Of a DNA stretch of 64,000 nt, positions 27,035 to 35,405 are shown piece after piece. The position numbers and the translations under genes were made by a program. This DNA is from Streptosporangium carneum (GTDB lineage: Bacteria; Actinomycetota; Actinomycetes; Streptosporangiales; Streptosporangiaceae): positions 62,001 through 126,000 of the forward strand of contig NZ_BSEV01000004.1 of the NCBI RefSeq assembly GCF_027922005.1, written 5' to 3'. Below the pieces are notes generated by a model. It was not told the origin of the DNA and made no database searches. It was given only the letters and a program-made list of their open reading frames with translations. Every line of letters starts with the position of its first letter. Within the stretch, counting starts at the first letter, position 1.

Positions 27035-27661
27035 TCAGGCGGGCGGCAGGGGGGCGGCGTGACCGAGGACGTGGTCGCGGAGCATCCGCGGCGTCGCCGG
27101 GTCGCGTCGCCGGAACGCCTCGACGATCGGCTCGTGGTCCGCGGCGTTCTCGTGGAGCTCGACACGGAACAGGCGGACGGACAGGTGGGTCCACACCTCG
27201 ACGCCGAGGGACTCCCACACCTCCCGCAGCACGCGGTTGCCCGAGGAGCGGACGATCTCGCGGTGGAAGGCCACGCCGTGCTCGACCTGCCCGGCCGTGT
27301 CGCCGCCCCGCGCCGCCTCGTGCAGCCGTGTCACATGGCCGGCCAGCGCCTCCGGGTCGACCGACGGCAGCGCCAGGGCGGCCGCGGTCTCCTCAAGGCC
27401 CGCCCTGACCTGGTAGACCTCGCGAAGGTCCGCCTCGGTGAAGGCCCGCACCCTGGCGCCCTTGTTGGGAGTCGACTCGATCAGGCGGAGTGACTCCAGC
27501 TCCCTGAGCGCTTCGCGGACCGGTGCTTGACTGACCTCCAGCTCGGCCGCGATCCGTCGCTCGACGATGCGTTCGCCGGGCTGCCAGCGCCCGCTGACCA
27601 GGCCGTCCAGCAGAACCCTGCGGATCTGGTCGCGCAGCGGGGCACGCACGAGAGAGGTCAT
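27035..27661 (-). CDS. GntR-family regulator (FadR/FCD subfamily)
   Basis: A 208-residue regulator. The winged HTH (LRDQIRRVLLDGLVSGRWQP, then LEVSQAPVREALRELESLRL) is followed by an FCD ligand domain with the metal-site spacing expected from FHREIVRSSGNRVLREVWE and a late DHEPIVEAFRRRD. FCD regulators sense organic acids. Its N-terminal FTEADLREVYQVRAGLEE is canonical. No metabolic gene adjoins it, so the effector is unknown. A perfect palindrome 37 bases upstream of ATG 27661 is a candidate operator. Confidence 0.86.
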   Translation of the reverse strand: MTSLVRAPLRDQIRRVLLDGLVSGRWQPGERIVERRIAAELEVSQAPVREALRELESLRLIESTPNKGARVRAFTEADLREVYQVRAGLEETAAALALPSVDPEALAGHVTRLHEAARGGDTAGQVEHGVAFHREIVRSSGNRVLREVWESLGVEVWTHLSVRLFRVELHENAADHEPIVEAFRRRDPATPRMLRDHVLGHAAPLPPA

Positions 27662-27697
27662 CGCGCCACTCTATCGAAGCGGCTCCGTTTTTACGCG

Positions 27698-27709
27698 ATG
27701 ATCGATCAT
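27698..27709. promoter_or_regulatory. ATGATCGATCAT palindrome upstream of GntR gene
   Basis: A perfect 12-bp palindrome at 27698-27709, placed to act on the GntR promoter. Short palindromes arise by chance, so this is tentative. Confidence 0.35.
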
Positions 27710-27774
27710 TGCGCATCCTGAACGGAGGCGGCGGCTCGGGGTCGGGAAGGGGGGCGGCCCCTGAGTCGCCTATG

Positions 27775-27803
27775 TGGACATCATGTCCGCTTGTCGCTAT
27801 GGT
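27775..27803 (+). promoter_or_regulatory. Promoter of the azoreductase-exporter operon
   Basis: TGGACA (27775-27780), a 17-base spacer and TATGGT (27798-27803). The -35 box lies inside the first of two operator copies. Confidence 0.55.
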
Positions 27804-27824
27804 GATTAAGCGGACACGATGTCC
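27776..27824. promoter_or_regulatory. Twin GGACA-N3-TGTCC operators
   Basis: GGACATCATGTCC at 27776-27788 and GGACACGATGTCC at 27812-27824, centres 36 bp apart. They flank the -10 box, with one over the -35 and one over the initial transcribed region. This layout is typical of a dimeric repressor such as HxlR, MarR or TetR; none is adjacent except the GntR gene. Confidence 0.6.
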
Positions 27825-27853
27825 ATATGTTTGGCCTCGATGATCGGAGACCC

Positions 27854-28498
27854 ATGAGCCGCCTGCTGCACCTGGACGCCAGCGCCCGCAAGGAGTCCTT
27901 CTCCCGCACCCTGTCGGGGATCTACGCCACGTCGTGGCGTGCCGCCAACCCCGGCGGCGAGTACTCCTACCGGGACCTGGCGGCCGACCCCGTCCCGCAC
28001 ATCGGCCAGGCGTGGACCGAGCTGTGCGACCATGTCCTGGCCAACGGGATCACCGACGTCGGCCGCTACCGCGAGGCGGTGAGCACTCCGGAGCAGGCCG
28101 AGGCCTGGGCGGTCGTGGAGCCGCTGCTCGAGGAACTGGTGGCCGCCGACGTCGTGCTGATCGGCACGCCGATGTACAACTACTCCGTCCCGTCGGCGCT
28201 GAAGGCCTGGATCGACCAGGTGACCTTCCCCAGGATGAGGCTGACCGGACGGAGGTTCGTCGTCGCGGGAGCCAGGGGCGGGGCGTACGGTCCCGGCACG
28301 CCCAGGGAGCCCTTCGACCACGAGGAACGCTACCTGCGCGACTTCTTCCTCGGGCACTTCGCCGTCGAGGACGTCACGTTCGTCCACGCCGAGCTGACCA
28401 ACGCGCTGGTCGACCCCGCGCTCGCCGGCCTGCGGACCGAGCACGAGGAGTCGCACGCGGCCGCGCGGGAGCTCGCGGGGAAGCTGGCCGTCCGATGA
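27854..28498 (+). CDS. azoR: FMN-dependent NADH-azoreductase
   Basis: A 214-residue flavodoxin-fold reductase. LHLDASARKESFSRTLSG is the FMN phosphate loop and GTPMYNYSVPSALKAWIDQV the diagnostic AzoR motif; GGAYGPGTPREPFDHEERYL follows. The enzyme reduces azo dyes and quinones with NADH and probably serves in quinone or electrophile detoxification. ATG 27854 has GGAG upstream. It overlaps the exporter gene by ATGA (28495-28498). Twin operators control the pair. Confidence 0.9.
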   Translation: MSRLLHLDASARKESFSRTLSGIYATSWRAANPGGEYSYRDLAADPVPHIGQAWTELCDHVLANGITDVGRYREAVSTPEQAEAWAVVEPLLEELVAADVVLIGTPMYNYSVPSALKAWIDQVTFPRMRLTGRRFVVAGARGGAYGPGTPREPFDHEERYLRDFFLGHFAVEDVTFVHAELTNALVDPALAGLRTEHEESHAAARELAGKLAVR

Positions 28499-28812
28499 GC
28501 TGGCTCCTGCTCGTCGCGGCGGGGCTGGTGGAGATCGCCTGGTCGCAGAGCATCAAGCCGACCGAGGGGTTCACCCGGCCCGTGCCCACGCTGATCTGCT
28601 TCGCCCTGGGGGCCCTCGCGGTGTGGCTGCTGTCGAAGGCCATGCAGCAGGGACTTCCCGTCGGCACCGCCTACGCCGTCTTCACGGGCATCGGCGCGGT
28701 CGGAGCCGTCATTCTCGGAGTGGTGCTGCACGGAGACCCGATCGGGGCCGGTCGCGTCGCGGCGCTCGCGCTGATCGTCGGCGGGGTCGTACTGGCCCGG
28801 GCCCTCGTGTGA
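28495..28812 (+). CDS. gdx: SMR-family exporter, SugE/Gdx type
   Basis: A 105-residue, four-helix small multidrug resistance protein. The membrane-embedded glutamate is in LLLVAAGLVEIAWSQSIK (Glu13). The pattern W..SIK.TEGFTRPVPT and LPVGTAYAVFTGIGAVGAV matches the SugE/Gdx branch, which exports guanidinium against protons, rather than EmrE. No guanidine riboswitch precedes it; instead it is translationally coupled to an azoreductase under a protein operator, so substituted guanidines or cationic dyes may be the substrates here. Confidence 0.87.
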   Translation: MSWLLLVAAGLVEIAWSQSIKPTEGFTRPVPTLICFALGALAVWLLSKAMQQGLPVGTAYAVFTGIGAVGAVILGVVLHGDPIGAGRVAALALIVGGVVLARALV

Positions 28813-28883
28813 CCGGCGGGACCGGACGCGCGGCGGCGCCCGCCGTACGGGCCCGGGGAGCGGGGGCGCCCGGGAGAGCGGAA

Positions 28884-28916
28884 AGGCGCCGCGGACGGGG
28901 AACGTCCGCGGCGCCT
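28884..28916. terminator. Strong hairpin between gdx and the sigma gene
   Basis: Perfect 14-bp arms (AGGCGCCGCGGACG at 28884-28897, complement at 28903-28916) and loop GGGAA. It serves the convergent exporter and sigma-factor genes. Confidence 0.75.
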
Positions 28917-28927
28917 CGCGCGTGCGA

Positions 28928-30289
28928 TCAGCTGGCCCAGTCGAGCAGCGGCCGTGTGTTGCTGGGGTGGCGCAGCTTGGACAGGGACTCCTTCTCGAGC
29001 TGGCGGATGCGCTCGCGGGTCAGGCCCAGGTGCTTACCGATCTCGTCGAGAGTGTGGGGCTTGCCGTCGACGAGGCCGAAGCGCAGAGCCATGATCTTGG
29101 CCTCCCTGGGGGAGAGGTTGCCCAGCACCCCGCGCAGCTGCTCGCCGAGCAGCTGACGGTCCACCACCTCGGAGGCCTCGGGCGAGTCGACGTCCTCGAT
29201 CAGGTCGCCGATGGTGGTCTCGCCGTCGTCGCCGATGGTGGCGTTGAGGCTGATCGGCTGACGGCTGGTGCGCAGCAGCTCCTCGATCTGGTCGGGAGTC
29301 CTGTCCAGCTCGACCGCCAGCTCCTCGGGGGTGGGCTCGCGGCCCAGGCGCTGGTGCATGTCACGCTCGACGCGCGAGAGCTTGGAGAGCATCTCCAGCA
29401 CGTGGACCGGCAGGCGGATGGTGCGCGCGGAGTCGGCGAAACCGCGCTGGATGGCCTGGCGGATCCACCACATGGCGTAGGTGGAGAACTTGTAGCCCTT
29501 GGTGTAGTCGAACTTCTCCACGGCGCGGATCAGGCCGAGGTTGCCCTCCTGGACCACGTCCAGCAGCGCCATGCCGCGGTCGGTGTACTTCTTCGCGACG
29601 GAGACGACCAGGCGGAGGTTGGCCTCCAGCATGTGGTCCTTGGCGCGGCGGCCGTCCTCGGCTATCCACTCCAGATCGTCGCGCATGGCGGCCGACAGGC
29701 CCGGCTCGGCCTCGAGCTTGGACTCGGCGTACAGGCCCGCCTCGATCCGCTTGGCGAGCTCGACCTCCTGGGCCGCGGTGAGCAGGGTGCGGCGGCCGAT
29801 CGACTTGAGATAGGTGTGGACGGAGTCGCCCATGACCGAGGACTGGTCGTCCAGGTCCATCGTGGGCTCGGCCTCGAGCTCCGCCTCGTCGGCGGCGCTC
29901 CACTCCTCCTCGTCGGCGTCGTGGGCGAGGTCGGTCAGGTCCCGCCTGGGCTCCGCGGGCGCCTGGGCGGCGGGCTCCGCCTTCGCGGCCGAGGTCCTCT
30001 TCGCGGGGGCGGCCTTGGCCTTGCGGGTCGTGCTCTTGCGCGCCGTCGGCTTGGCCGCGGCCTTCTTGGTCGCGGCGGCGAGCGTGGGCTCGTCCTCGGC
30101 GGCCAGGCTGACGCCCGCCTCGGTGAGCTCCCGCAGGATCGATCGGCCCTCGGTGGGGCTGACCCCCGCCTCGGCGAAGGCGTGACGCAGCTCCGCGAGG
30201 GAAAGGTGACCCTGGACTCGCCCTCGGTCAAGGAGCTGCTCGAGGGTCGTCGGGGCCTCCGATGAGGTCGCCACGGCGGTTTGGGGCAT
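28928..30289 (-). CDS. Primary-type sigma-70 factor (HrdB/SigA-like)
   Basis: A 453-residue sigma factor. A sigma-1.1-like helix block (about 15-65) and a Lys/Ala-rich linker (73-115) precede region 1.2 ([20 protein letters not shown]), region 2 ([20 protein letters not shown], then [18 protein letters not shown]), region 3 and region 4 ([20 protein letters not shown]). Promoter-reading region 2.4 has RQAIQR where E. coli and HrdB have RQAITR, so the residue equivalent to T440 is Gln. The C-terminus ends RPLLDWAS and differs from the HrdB ending RDYLD. It is thus either the main sigma factor or a close group 2 paralogue with changed -12 preference. ATG 30289 is the natural start. Confidence 0.88.
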   Translation of the reverse strand: MPQTAVATSSEAPTTLEQLLDRGRVQGHLSLAELRHAFAEAGVSPTEGRSILRELTEAGVSLAAEDEPTLAAATKKAAAKPTARKSTTRKAKAAPAKRTSAAKAEPAAQAPAEPRRDLTDLAHDADEEEWSAADEAELEAEPTMDLDDQSSVMGDSVHTYLKSIGRRTLLTAAQEVELAKRIEAGLYAESKLEAEPGLSAAMRDDLEWIAEDGRRAKDHMLEANLRLVVSVAKKYTDRGMALLDVVQEGNLGLIRAVEKFDYTKGYKFSTYAMWWIRQAIQRGFADSARTIRLPVHVLEMLSKLSRVERDMHQRLGREPTPEELAVELDRTPDQIEELLRTSRQPISLNATIGDDGETTIGDLIEDVDSPEASEVVDRQLLGEQLRGVLGNLSPREAKIMALRFGLVDGKPHTLDEIGKHLGLTRERIRQLEKESLSKLRHPSNTRPLLDWAS

Positions 30290-30424
30290 GAGGACACCTC
30301 CTCCATCACGGAGTCGTCTGCTTACAGGTTGTTGGGTGGGGCGGCCTGGGAGCCGCTCAACGCACCAGTACCAATAACCCCAGCCAAGAACTTTATGTTC
30401 CCGACTTGACGGGGAAAATATGAT

Positions 30425-30452
30425 GGGTGGATCGCTCCGACGCGATCCACCC
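30425..30452 (-). terminator. Intrinsic terminator with U tract (minus strand)
   Basis: Perfect 11-bp arms (GGGTGGATCGC at 30425-30435, complement at 30442-30452) with a six-base loop. On the minus strand it is followed by ATCATATTTT, a rare true U-rich tail in this genome. It ends the secreted-protein gene before the sigma promoter. Confidence 0.8.
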
Positions 30453-30474
30453 TGTCATCGGTGCAGGTCAGAGG

Positions 30475-30840
30475 TTATTCGGACCCGTCCACCCGGCCCT
30501 CGTCGATGCTGCCGACTTCGGGCATGGGGAACGGGTTGGCCTCCCGCAGGCGTTGCTCGGTCCAGTAGGTCGTGACCTGCCCTGGATCGGGGTTCACATC
30601 CCTGGAGACCACGGAGTCGTCCGGCGGCACGGACGTCGGCTGCGAGGCGGGCGGGGCGTCCGTGGCGGGCGGGTCCGTCCTCGGCGAGGCCGCGGGCACG
30701 GGGGTCGCGCTCCTGTCGGCGTCTCTGCCCGCGCTCCTGTCGGCGTGACCGGCCGAGGCCGCCGCCGTCACGGAGACGCCGCCCGCGAGGATCGCGCTGA
30801 CGATTCCGGCGGAGACCCATGTCTTGCGGGTGATGTGCAT
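30475..30840 (-). CDS. Secreted Pro/Thr-rich protein with protease-propeptide-like C-terminus
   Basis: A 121-residue exported protein. MHITRKTWVSAGIVSAILAG plus VSVTAAASA is a signal peptide with an AxA-type cleavage site near residue 30. A disordered Pro/Thr/Ser/Asp region follows to about residue 75. The tail VTTYWTEQRLREANPFP resembles the YWTPERM-like stretch found just before the catalytic domain of many actinobacterial trypsin-like proteases, but the frame stops 16 residues later. ATG 30840 has AGGAAGGA nine bases upstream. It may be a stand-alone inhibitor/prodomain or the stump of a protease gene. Confidence 0.7.
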   Translation of the reverse strand: MHITRKTWVSAGIVSAILAGGVSVTAAASAGHADRSAGRDADRSATPVPAASPRTDPPATDAPPASQPTSVPPDDSVVSRDVNPDPGQVTTYWTEQRLREANPFPMPEVGSIDEGRVDGSE

Positions 30841-30889
30841 CGGGCTCGTCCTTCCTGCGTCGGCTGTCTGTTTGACGCGCCGGGGTCCC

Positions 30890-32065
30890 TCACGGTTCCC
30901 GGGCAAGACCATAACGGAGGGCGGCGAGGTCCGGCTTACCGTTGGACAGAAGTGGTATTTCGGTCATGACAACCAGCTCGGCGGGGGCCGCGTAGGCGGG
31001 CAGCCGCTCCTTGACGAAGGCGCGCAGGTCGTCCAGGGGCGGGGGAGCGGGCGAGACGACGACGGCGACCACCCGCTCGCCCCATTCGGGATCGGGACGG
31101 CCGACCACGACGGCGTCGGTGATCGCGGGATGCTCGGCGACGGCGGCCGCGACGGCGGCCGCGACGACCTTCTCGCCTCCGGTGTTGATGACGTCGTCCG
31201 AGCGGCCGAACACGCGCAGCCGCCCGTCGCTCAGCGCGCCGAGGTCCGAGGTGAGGAACCAGTCGCCGTCACGGGCGGCCGAGGTCAGGTCGGGGCGCAG
31301 CCGGTAGCCGGAGAACAGCACGGGGCCCGCGACGCGGATCCGTCCGTCGTCGCCGATTTTCAGATCTACATCGTAAAGGGGCTCGCTGTCGTAAACACAC
31401 CCCCCGCAGGTCTCGCTCATGCCGTAGGAGGTCACGACCCTGGCGCCCGCGTCCCCGGCGGCCTCGAGAAGGCCGGGGGGAGCGGCGGCCCCGCCGAGCA
31501 GGATCGTCTTGAAAACCGACAGGTCGGCCGGGAGCAGGCGGCGCAGCTGCGTCGGCACCAGCGAGACGTGCCGGGCCCCGCTGGACAGCACCGCCTCGGG
31601 GGAGAAGCCGTCGTGCACGATCGGCTCCGTCCCTCCCAGCAGCGACCTGACGAGCACCTGCAGTCCCGAGACGTGCGAGGGAGGCAGGCAGCACAGCCAG
31701 CGCTCCCCGGGGCGGGCGTCCAGACGGCGCAGCGAGGCCGAGGCGGACGCGCGCAGGGCGGCGGCCGACAGCTGGACCCCCTTGGGGGCGCCGGTGCTTC
31801 CGCTGGTGGCGATGACGACGGCCACCTCCTCCGGCACGCCGACGCCGCGCTCGTTCCGCACCCCGTTGACACGGGTCGGACGCAGCGCGTCGAGCGCGGC
31901 CCGCAGCGCGGGGGCGGGAAGGGAGGGCGACAGGGGCAGCACCGCGGGGCCTCCGTCGAGCGCCGCGCCGACGGCCCTGAACAGCTCGGGTCCCGCGGGC
32001 AGCACGAGGGCGTGCAGCTCCCGCTGCGGGGAAGGCGACTCCGCGTGCACGGGACCGGTCATCAC
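30890..32065 (-). CDS. menE: O-succinylbenzoate-CoA ligase
   Basis: A 391-residue member of the ANL (AMP-binding) superfamily. The P-loop-like motif VVIATSGSTGAPKGVQL, the core VTSYGMSETCGGCVYD, GDWFLTSDLG and the C-terminal lysine in LLSNGKPD are all present. It is short, as is usual for actinobacterial MenE. It activates o-succinylbenzoate to its CoA ester in menaquinone synthesis. The divergent neighbour is menD, which supports the assignment. A TAACCT box lies seven bases before GTG 32065, suggesting a leaderless start there; ATG 32062 is the alternative. Confidence 0.9.
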   Translation of the reverse strand: MMTGPVHAESPSPQRELHALVLPAGPELFRAVGAALDGGPAVLPLSPSLPAPALRAALDALRPTRVNGVRNERGVGVPEEVAVVIATSGSTGAPKGVQLSAAALRASASASLRRLDARPGERWLCCLPPSHVSGLQVLVRSLLGGTEPIVHDGFSPEAVLSSGARHVSLVPTQLRRLLPADLSVFKTILLGGAAAPPGLLEAAGDAGARVVTSYGMSETCGGCVYDSEPLYDVDLKIGDDGRIRVAGPVLFSGYRLRPDLTSAARDGDWFLTSDLGALSDGRLRVFGRSDDVINTGGEKVVAAAVAAAVAEHPAITDAVVVGRPDPEWGERVVAVVVSPAPPPLDDLRAFVKERLPAYAAPAELVVMTEIPLLSNGKPDLAALRYGLAREP

Positions 32066-32436
32066 AGTCGTAAGGTTAGTGCCGGGAAATCGGATAACGG
32101 CCGGGGAGTCCTCGGCGCGGCGGAAGGGGCGCGGTCATCGTGAGCACGGAACGAGTCGAGCCGGGCACTGGTGAGCGGGTGGCGGGCGAGGCCGGACCCG
32201 TGCCGCAGAGCGTCCGTGCGCGCGCCGCCGTCATGAGCGGGGAGGGGCGTGCCGCGTTCAGGGAGAAGCGGGTCCCCGGCTTCGGCGCGTTCCCGCGCAG
32301 GCCGTAACGGGCCTGTCGTCATGAACCGAACCCGGGCCGGTCTCGGAGCGTGCCGTCCCGGGACGAAAGGGGCGGCGCGGGACCGCCGCCAGAGGCGTCC
32401 GAACATCAGGACGCGACGACTTCAGGAGGCAGTGCG
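32066..32436. other. menE-menD divergent intergenic region
   Basis: 371 bases. It holds the menE -10 box at its left end and the menD ribosome-binding site at its right end. Open frames inside are arginine-rich and without codon bias, so I call none. Confidence 0.55.
32073..32078 (-). promoter_or_regulatory. -10 element of menE
   Basis: Minus-strand TAACCT seven bases before GTG 32065; no Shine-Dalgarno is present, which fits a leaderless mRNA. Confidence 0.45.
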
Positions 32437-34092
32437 GTGAACCCCGCCACCGCGCTCGCGACCGTGCTGGTCGACGAACTCGTGCGCTGCGGCCTTACCG
32501 ACGTGGTGCTCGCGCCGGGCTCCCGCTCGGCTCCGCTCGCCCTCGCCGCGCACGCCGACAGCCGGGTCCGGCTGCACGTGCGCATCGACGAGCGTTCCGC
32601 GTCCTTCCTCGCCCTGGGGCTGGCCAGGCGCGGCGAGCGGCCGGTCGCGCTGATGTGCACCTCGGGCACCGCGGCGGCGAACTTCCACCCCGCGGTCGTC
32701 GAGGCGCACGAGTCGGGCGTGCCGCTGCTGCTGCTCACCGCCGACCGGCCGCCGGAGCTGCGCGACACCGGCGCCAGCCAGACCATCGACCAGGTCAAGC
32801 TGTACGGCACGGCGGTCCGCTGGTTCAGCGAGGTCGGCGTGCCCGAGGACCGCCCCGGCCAGGTCGCCTACTGGCGTTCCCTGGCCTGCCGCGCCTACCA
32901 GCGGTCGCTGGGGCCGTCCGACCCGGGTCCCGTCCACCTGAACCTCGCCTTCCGCGAGCCGCTCATCCCGGACGGCGACGCCTCCTGGTGCGAGTCCCTC
33001 GAGGGCGACGCGAACGGGCCGTGGATCAGGGCCAGGGTCGCGCCTCCCGCGGTGGCGCTGCACCTGCCGCCGACCCGCAGGGGAGTGCTCGTCGTCGGGG
33101 ACGGCGCCGCCAACGTGCGCAGGTACGTCGCGGCGGCGGGCATGGCCGGGTGGCCGGTCCTGTCCGAGCCGAACGGCGGCGCCCGCTACGGCGACCACGC
33201 GATGTCTGCCTACCACTTCCTGCTCGGCACCCCTGAGTTCGCCGACCGGCACCGCCCCGAGGTGGTGGTCACGCTGGGCCGTCCCGGCCTTTCGCGGCCC
33301 CTGCTGAACTGGCTCAGGCACGCCGAGGAGCACATCGTCGTCGCCCCCGACCTGACCCGCTGGCCCGACCCGACCCGTTCCGCCACCCAGGTGGCGCAGG
33401 CGGTGGAGATCCCGGTGGCCGCTGGGGACGACGCCTGGCTGCGGTCGTGGCGCCGCGCCGACGCCGCGGCCAGGGCCGCGGTGGACGAGGTGCTGGACGG
33501 CGCAGGGCTCAGCGAGCCGCGCGTCGCCCGCGACCTGGTGGAGCTGCTGCCCAACGGCTCGCTGCTGTTCTGCGGCTCCTCGATGCCGATCCGCGACCTC
33601 GACCAGGCGATGCGTCCCCGCCGGGGGCTGCGGGTCCTGTCCAACCGGGGCGCAGCGGGGATCGACGGGGTCGTCTCCTCCGCCATGGGCGCGGCGCTGG
33701 CGCACAACGGCCCCACCTACGCGCTGATGGGCGACCTGACGTTCCTGCACGACCAGAACGGGCTGATCCTCGGCCCCCGCGAGCCCCGCCCCGACCTGTG
33801 CCTGGTCGTGGTGAACAACGACGGCGGCGGGATCTTCTCGCTGCTGCCCCAGGCGGCGCTGCGCGACCCGTTCGAGCGGGTCTTCGGCACCTCTCACGGG
33901 GTGGACCTGGCCCACGTCGCCGCGGCGACCGGCACGCCGTACACCTTCGTCGGCGAGCCCGACCAACTCCCCAAGGCGCTGCGCGGGGAGGGGGTGCGGA
34001 TCGTCGAGGTCCGCACCGACAGGGAGCCGAACGCCGTGCTGCACGCCATGATGCGGGACGCGGCCCACGCCGCGATCCGCCGCGTCATCTGA
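32437..34092 (+). CDS. menD: SEPHCHC synthase (MenD)
   Basis: A 551-residue thiamine-diphosphate enzyme. VVLAPGSRSAPLALAAH and DERSASFLALGLAR are the MenD N-terminal signature; the ThDP/Mg site is formed by YALMGDLTFLHDQNGLIL and VVNNDGGGIFSLLPQ. It joins 2-oxoglutarate and isochorismate to make SEPHCHC, the first committed step of menaquinone synthesis. GTG 32437 has AGGAGG seven bases upstream; the longer upstream frame lacks conserved sequence. With divergent menE and the isochorismate synthase at the right edge it points to a menaquinone-respiring actinomycete. Confidence 0.95.
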   Translation: MNPATALATVLVDELVRCGLTDVVLAPGSRSAPLALAAHADSRVRLHVRIDERSASFLALGLARRGERPVALMCTSGTAAANFHPAVVEAHESGVPLLLLTADRPPELRDTGASQTIDQVKLYGTAVRWFSEVGVPEDRPGQVAYWRSLACRAYQRSLGPSDPGPVHLNLAFREPLIPDGDASWCESLEGDANGPWIRARVAPPAVALHLPPTRRGVLVVGDGAANVRRYVAAAGMAGWPVLSEPNGGARYGDHAMSAYHFLLGTPEFADRHRPEVVVTLGRPGLSRPLLNWLRHAEEHIVVAPDLTRWPDPTRSATQVAQAVEIPVAAGDDAWLRSWRRADAAARAAVDEVLDGAGLSEPRVARDLVELLPNGSLLFCGSSMPIRDLDQAMRPRRGLRVLSNRGAAGIDGVVSSAMGAALAHNGPTYALMGDLTFLHDQNGLILGPREPRPDLCLVVVNNDGGGIFSLLPQAALRDPFERVFGTSHGVDLAHVAAATGTPYTFVGEPDQLPKALRGEGVRIVEVRTDREPNAVLHAMMRDAAHAAIRRVI

Positions 34093-34130
34093 CGCGACGG
34101 GACGCGGACCACGGGCGCGGCGTGACGCAA

Positions 34131-34136
34131 TAAGGT
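34131..34136 (+). promoter_or_regulatory. -10 element of the first DedA gene
   Basis: TAAGGT ends seven bases before ATG 34144, matching leaderless spacing, although its AAGG part could also act as a ribosome-binding site if transcription begins earlier. Confidence 0.4.
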
Positions 34137-34143
34137 GACTGGC

Positions 34144-34788
34144 ATGCATGTCGACGAGTGGCTCCAGGCGATCCCCGCCGTGTGGATCTGCGTCCTGGTC
34201 GGGCTGGTGATCGGGATCGAGAGCCTGGGCATCCCGCTGCCCGGTGAGATCGTCCTGGTCAGCTCCGCGCTGCTGGCGGCCAAGGGCGTGGTCGACCCGC
34301 TCTGGGTCGGGATCTGCGCCAGCGTCGGCGCGATCGTCGGCGACTCGATCGGCTACGCCATCGGGCGCAGGGGCGGCAAGCCCATGTTCGACCGCCTCGG
34401 CCGGAGGTTCCCCAAGCACTTCGGCCCCTCCCACATCGGCAAGGCGGAACGTTACTTCCACCGTTACGGCATGTGGACGGTGTTCTTCGGCAGGTTCGTC
34501 GCGCTGTTGCGCATCCTGGCGGGCCCGCTCGCGGGGGCGCTGCGCATGCCGTACTGGAGGTTCCTGGTCGCCAACGTGCTCGGCGGGATCGTCTGGGCGG
34601 GCGGGACCACCGCGGTGATCTACTACCTGGGCATGGCGGCGGAGAAGTGGCTTCGAGGCTTCTCCTGGGTGGCGCTGGTGGTCGCGCTGCTGTTCGGTGT
34701 CCTGACCACGCTGCTCCTGCGGCGCAGGGCCGCCAGGATGGCCGCGGAGGAGACGCAGGAGCCGGGAGAGCCGGTCGGCGCGGCCTGA
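34144..34788 (+). CDS. DedA-family membrane protein
   Basis: A 214-residue polytopic membrane protein of the DedA/SNARE-associated family. IESLGIPLPGEIVLVSSALL carries the acidic signature residues and ERYFHRYGMWTVFFGRFVALLRIL the conserved arginines (GRF...R). DedA proteins flip phosphatidylethanolamine or undecaprenyl phosphate across the membrane. The C-terminus is a basic cytosolic tail. It lies 51 bases after menD but appears to have its own promoter. Confidence 0.87.
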   Translation: MHVDEWLQAIPAVWICVLVGLVIGIESLGIPLPGEIVLVSSALLAAKGVVDPLWVGICASVGAIVGDSIGYAIGRRGGKPMFDRLGRRFPKHFGPSHIGKAERYFHRYGMWTVFFGRFVALLRILAGPLAGALRMPYWRFLVANVLGGIVWAGGTTAVIYYLGMAAEKWLRGFSWVALVVALLFGVLTTLLLRRRAARMAAEETQEPGEPVGAA

Positions 34789-34865
34789 TTACCAGACCTG
34801 GGGATGTGCGGGCGTCGCGGCCTGGTCACGCTGGGTGGTACGAACCCACCGTGAAGGGGAGCGGC

Positions 34866-35348
34866 ATGCTATCTGACCAGACTCTGACCGGCTATGAGTC
34901 GATAGCCACGTACGGCACTTACCCGGAAGCCCAGCGAGCCGTCGACTACCTGTCGGACCAGCGGTTCCCCGTCGAGCACGCGATGATCGTCGGGATGGAC
35001 CTCCGGATGGTGGAGAAGGTGCTCGGCCGGCTGACCTACCTGCGCGCCGCCGGGATGGGGGCGGCGACCGGTGCCTGGCTCGGACTGCTGATCGGCCTGT
35101 TCTTCGCGATCTTCACCCCTGGCAGGTTCCCGTGGACCCTGGTCCTGTGGAGCCTGCTCTGGGGCGCGGTGGCGGGAGCCATCTTCGGGCTCATCGCCCA
35201 CGCGTTCACCGGGGGCAAGCGGGACTACCTCTCCTCAAGCGCCATCGTCGCCAACCGCTACGAACTCCGCGTCACGACACCCCAGGCCGCCGAGGCGCGC
35301 CGGCTGCTCGAGACCGGCATACCTCAACACCACGTAGCCGGGACATGA
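34866..35348 (+). CDS. General-stress-protein-17M-like membrane protein
   Basis: A 160-residue protein. The N-terminal YESIATYGTYPEAQRAVDYL matches the general stress protein 17M-like domain. Then come two hydrophobic segments, GAWLGLLIGLFFAIFTPG and LVLWSLLWGAVAGAIFGLI, and a C-terminal RYELRVTTPQAAEARRLL of the same alpha/beta half-domain. ATG 34866 follows GGGGAG. Proteins of this type are stress-linked in actinobacteria but unstudied. It precedes the chaperone operon on the same strand by 230 bases. Confidence 0.8.
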   Translation: MLSDQTLTGYESIATYGTYPEAQRAVDYLSDQRFPVEHAMIVGMDLRMVEKVLGRLTYLRAAGMGAATGAWLGLLIGLFFAIFTPGRFPWTLVLWSLLWGAVAGAIFGLIAHAFTGGKRDYLSSSAIVANRYELRVTTPQAAEARRLLETGIPQHHVAGT

Positions 35349-35405
35349 CACCAGGGGGCCTCGGGGCGTCGTCCGCCCCCGGGCCCGTCGTCCGGCACAG
35401 CGCCT

